This document shows, in pieces, positions 63,294-64,000 of a DNA stretch of 64,000 nt. The notes beneath the pieces were generated by a model. That model had not been told where the DNA came from. It saw nothing but the letters and a program-made list of their open reading frames with translations, and searched no databases. The DNA comes from Colwellia sp. PAMC 20917 (GTDB taxonomy: Bacteria; Pseudomonadota; Gammaproteobacteria; Enterobacterales; Alteromonadaceae), in contig NZ_CP014944.1 in NCBI RefSeq assembly GCF_001767295.1, positions 1,178,001 through 1,242,000 on the forward strand, in the 5' to 3' direction. Position 1 is the stretch's first letter. The number at the start of each line of letters is the position of its first letter. Position numbers and translations under genes: made by a program.

Positions 63294-64000
63294 ATGACAA
63301 TAATTCAATTTAAAAAGGTTGCCCTAATAGCAACGGTCACCACCGCATTAAGTGCCTGTGGCGGTGGAAGCAGTGATGGTGGTGATAAAGTTAAGACACC
63401 TGACAAGGTGAACAATACGCCAACTATGACGAGTTTCAGCCATGAAATTATTGAGTCATCTCCTAAGGAAATCGTTTATTCATGGTCTGTTACCGATAGT
63501 GACGGCGATGCATTATCTTGTCAATTATCTCCAGGCAATGGCTTAACAACAGTGACCATCGCTGATTGTGCAAACAATACATCAACAACCGTGACCTCAT
63601 CGGGCGCAGGAAACTATCAGGCAAGCTTGACCGTTACCGACCCGAGTAATGCTAGTGCGACTGCTAGCCTGACCTTTGATATTGCTACAGCGGGATTACC
63701 AGCGCCAATGGTTACTGCAGGGGATAACGAGTTAGTCATTTTCTATAACCGCGCAGACGCAACTTACAGCAATTGGATCATACATTTATGGAACAACGAG
63801 ACATGTGACGCTTATGCCAACGCCGATACTGACTGGGCAACAGGGCAAGCACAAACAGGGCTAGATCCAAATTATGGCGCTTACTGGCTTATCGATTTAA
63901 AAGCAGGTTATGGCGACTGTGCTAACTTTATTATCCATAAAGGTGATGATAAAGACTTAGGTGGCATCGACCATCAAGCTGATTTAAGCGGCGATCGCAT
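63294..64000 (+). CDS. Pullulanase-type lipoprotein, N-terminal part only
   Basis: An ATG at 63294 opens a frame of 235 codons that continues past the window edge. It begins with a lipoprotein leader (LIATVTTALSACGGG) and then a Ser/Asp-rich linker (SSDGGDKVKTPD). Next is a cadherin-like or PKD-type segment (VYSWSVTDSDGDALSCQLSPG, GAGNYQASLTVTDPS). A PUD domain (NELVIFYNRADATYSNWIIHLWNNETCDAY, NYGAYWLIDLKAGYGDCANFIIHKGDD) follows, as seen at the start of pullulanases. The glycosidase domain is not in the window. It likely debranches or binds alpha-glucan on the cell surface. The context of a glucan TonB receptor and binding lipoprotein supports this. Confidence 0.75.
   Translation, partial: MTIIQFKKVALIATVTTALSACGGGSSDGGDKVKTPDKVNNTPTMTSFSHEIIESSPKEIVYSWSVTDSDGDALSCQLSPGNGLTTVTIADCANNTSTTVTSSGAGNYQASLTVTDPSNASATASLTFDIATAGLPAPMVTAGDNELVIFYNRADATYSNWIIHLWNNETCDAYANADTDWATGQAQTGLDPNYGAYWLIDLKAGYGDCANFIIHKGDDKDLGGIDHQADLSGDR

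Overview
The window looks like the chromosome of an AT-rich marine gammaproteobacterium of the order Alteromonadales, probably Colwellia or a close relative. This is inferred from gene content and base composition, not measured by alignment. Supporting content includes TonB-dependent glucan uptake, PEP-CTERM proteins with an ice-binding-like fold, an OlsF-type acyltransferase, several periplasmic SBP_bac_3 proteins and a marine-type IS4 element.

Left part (1-9078). This appears to be the right arm of a genomic island. It ends in an excisionase-like gene, a tyrosine integrase and a 38-base copy of a tmRNA (ssrA) 3' end with a TTCGATT T-loop and terminal CCA. Inside are a partial lipoprotein gene, two tandem mscL genes (the first with a C-terminal zinc ribbon), a flavodoxin-like gene, small orphan genes and long non-coding stretches. 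Those stretches hold two dense arrays of unrelated short palindromes and degenerate copies of a small lipoprotein gene start.

Core segment (9.6-21.5 kb). An alanine-type Na+ symporter and a CtlX-type hydrolase lie divergent from an Lrp/AsnC regulator that carries an in-frame TGA. An EamA transporter and a large lipoprotein follow. Next is a run of decaying genes: a GGDEF fragment, a LytTR protein with little membrane domain and a frameshifted CPBP protease. The segment ends with DUF2237 and a UbiG-like methyltransferase, then a periplasmic binding protein.

PEP-CTERM segment (21.9-29.8 kb). A PrsT-like TPR protein precedes two secreted proteins, each with a beta-helical repeat domain, an ice-binding-like domain and a PEP-CTERM tail. 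The 3' end of the first gene is repeated about five times in tandem. An IS4 element follows.

Repair and signalling segment (29.8-45.3 kb). It holds an EEP-family phosphatase, a DnaQ-like exonuclease and an SOS-controlled umuDC operon whose 3' end is also tandemly repeated (83 bp units). It continues with an EAL-HDOD protein, a DUF342 protein, HflX, an ECF sigma/anti-sigma pair, a frameshifted DinB-like gene, an NRDE protein, OlsF and an FAH hydrolase. A complete IS200/IS605 element with tnpA and tnpB follows.

Right part (48-64 kb). A secreted peroxiredoxin and an amidase precede what looks like an alpha-glucan utilisation locus. On the minus strand it has a TonB-dependent receptor, a flavin-dependent halogenase, a CRTAC1-like ASPIC/UnbV lipoprotein, a vanadium-haloperoxidase-like lipoprotein and an SLC45-like sugar transporter. 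On the plus strand it has a lipoprotein with a PUD-like module and four repeated domains, then the start of a pullulanase-type lipoprotein. LacI/MalR-like operators precede both plus-strand genes. The placement of two different halogenation-type enzymes inside a glucan locus is the most interesting biology here. The tandem amplification of gene 3' ends and the palindrome arrays are the most interesting structural signals.
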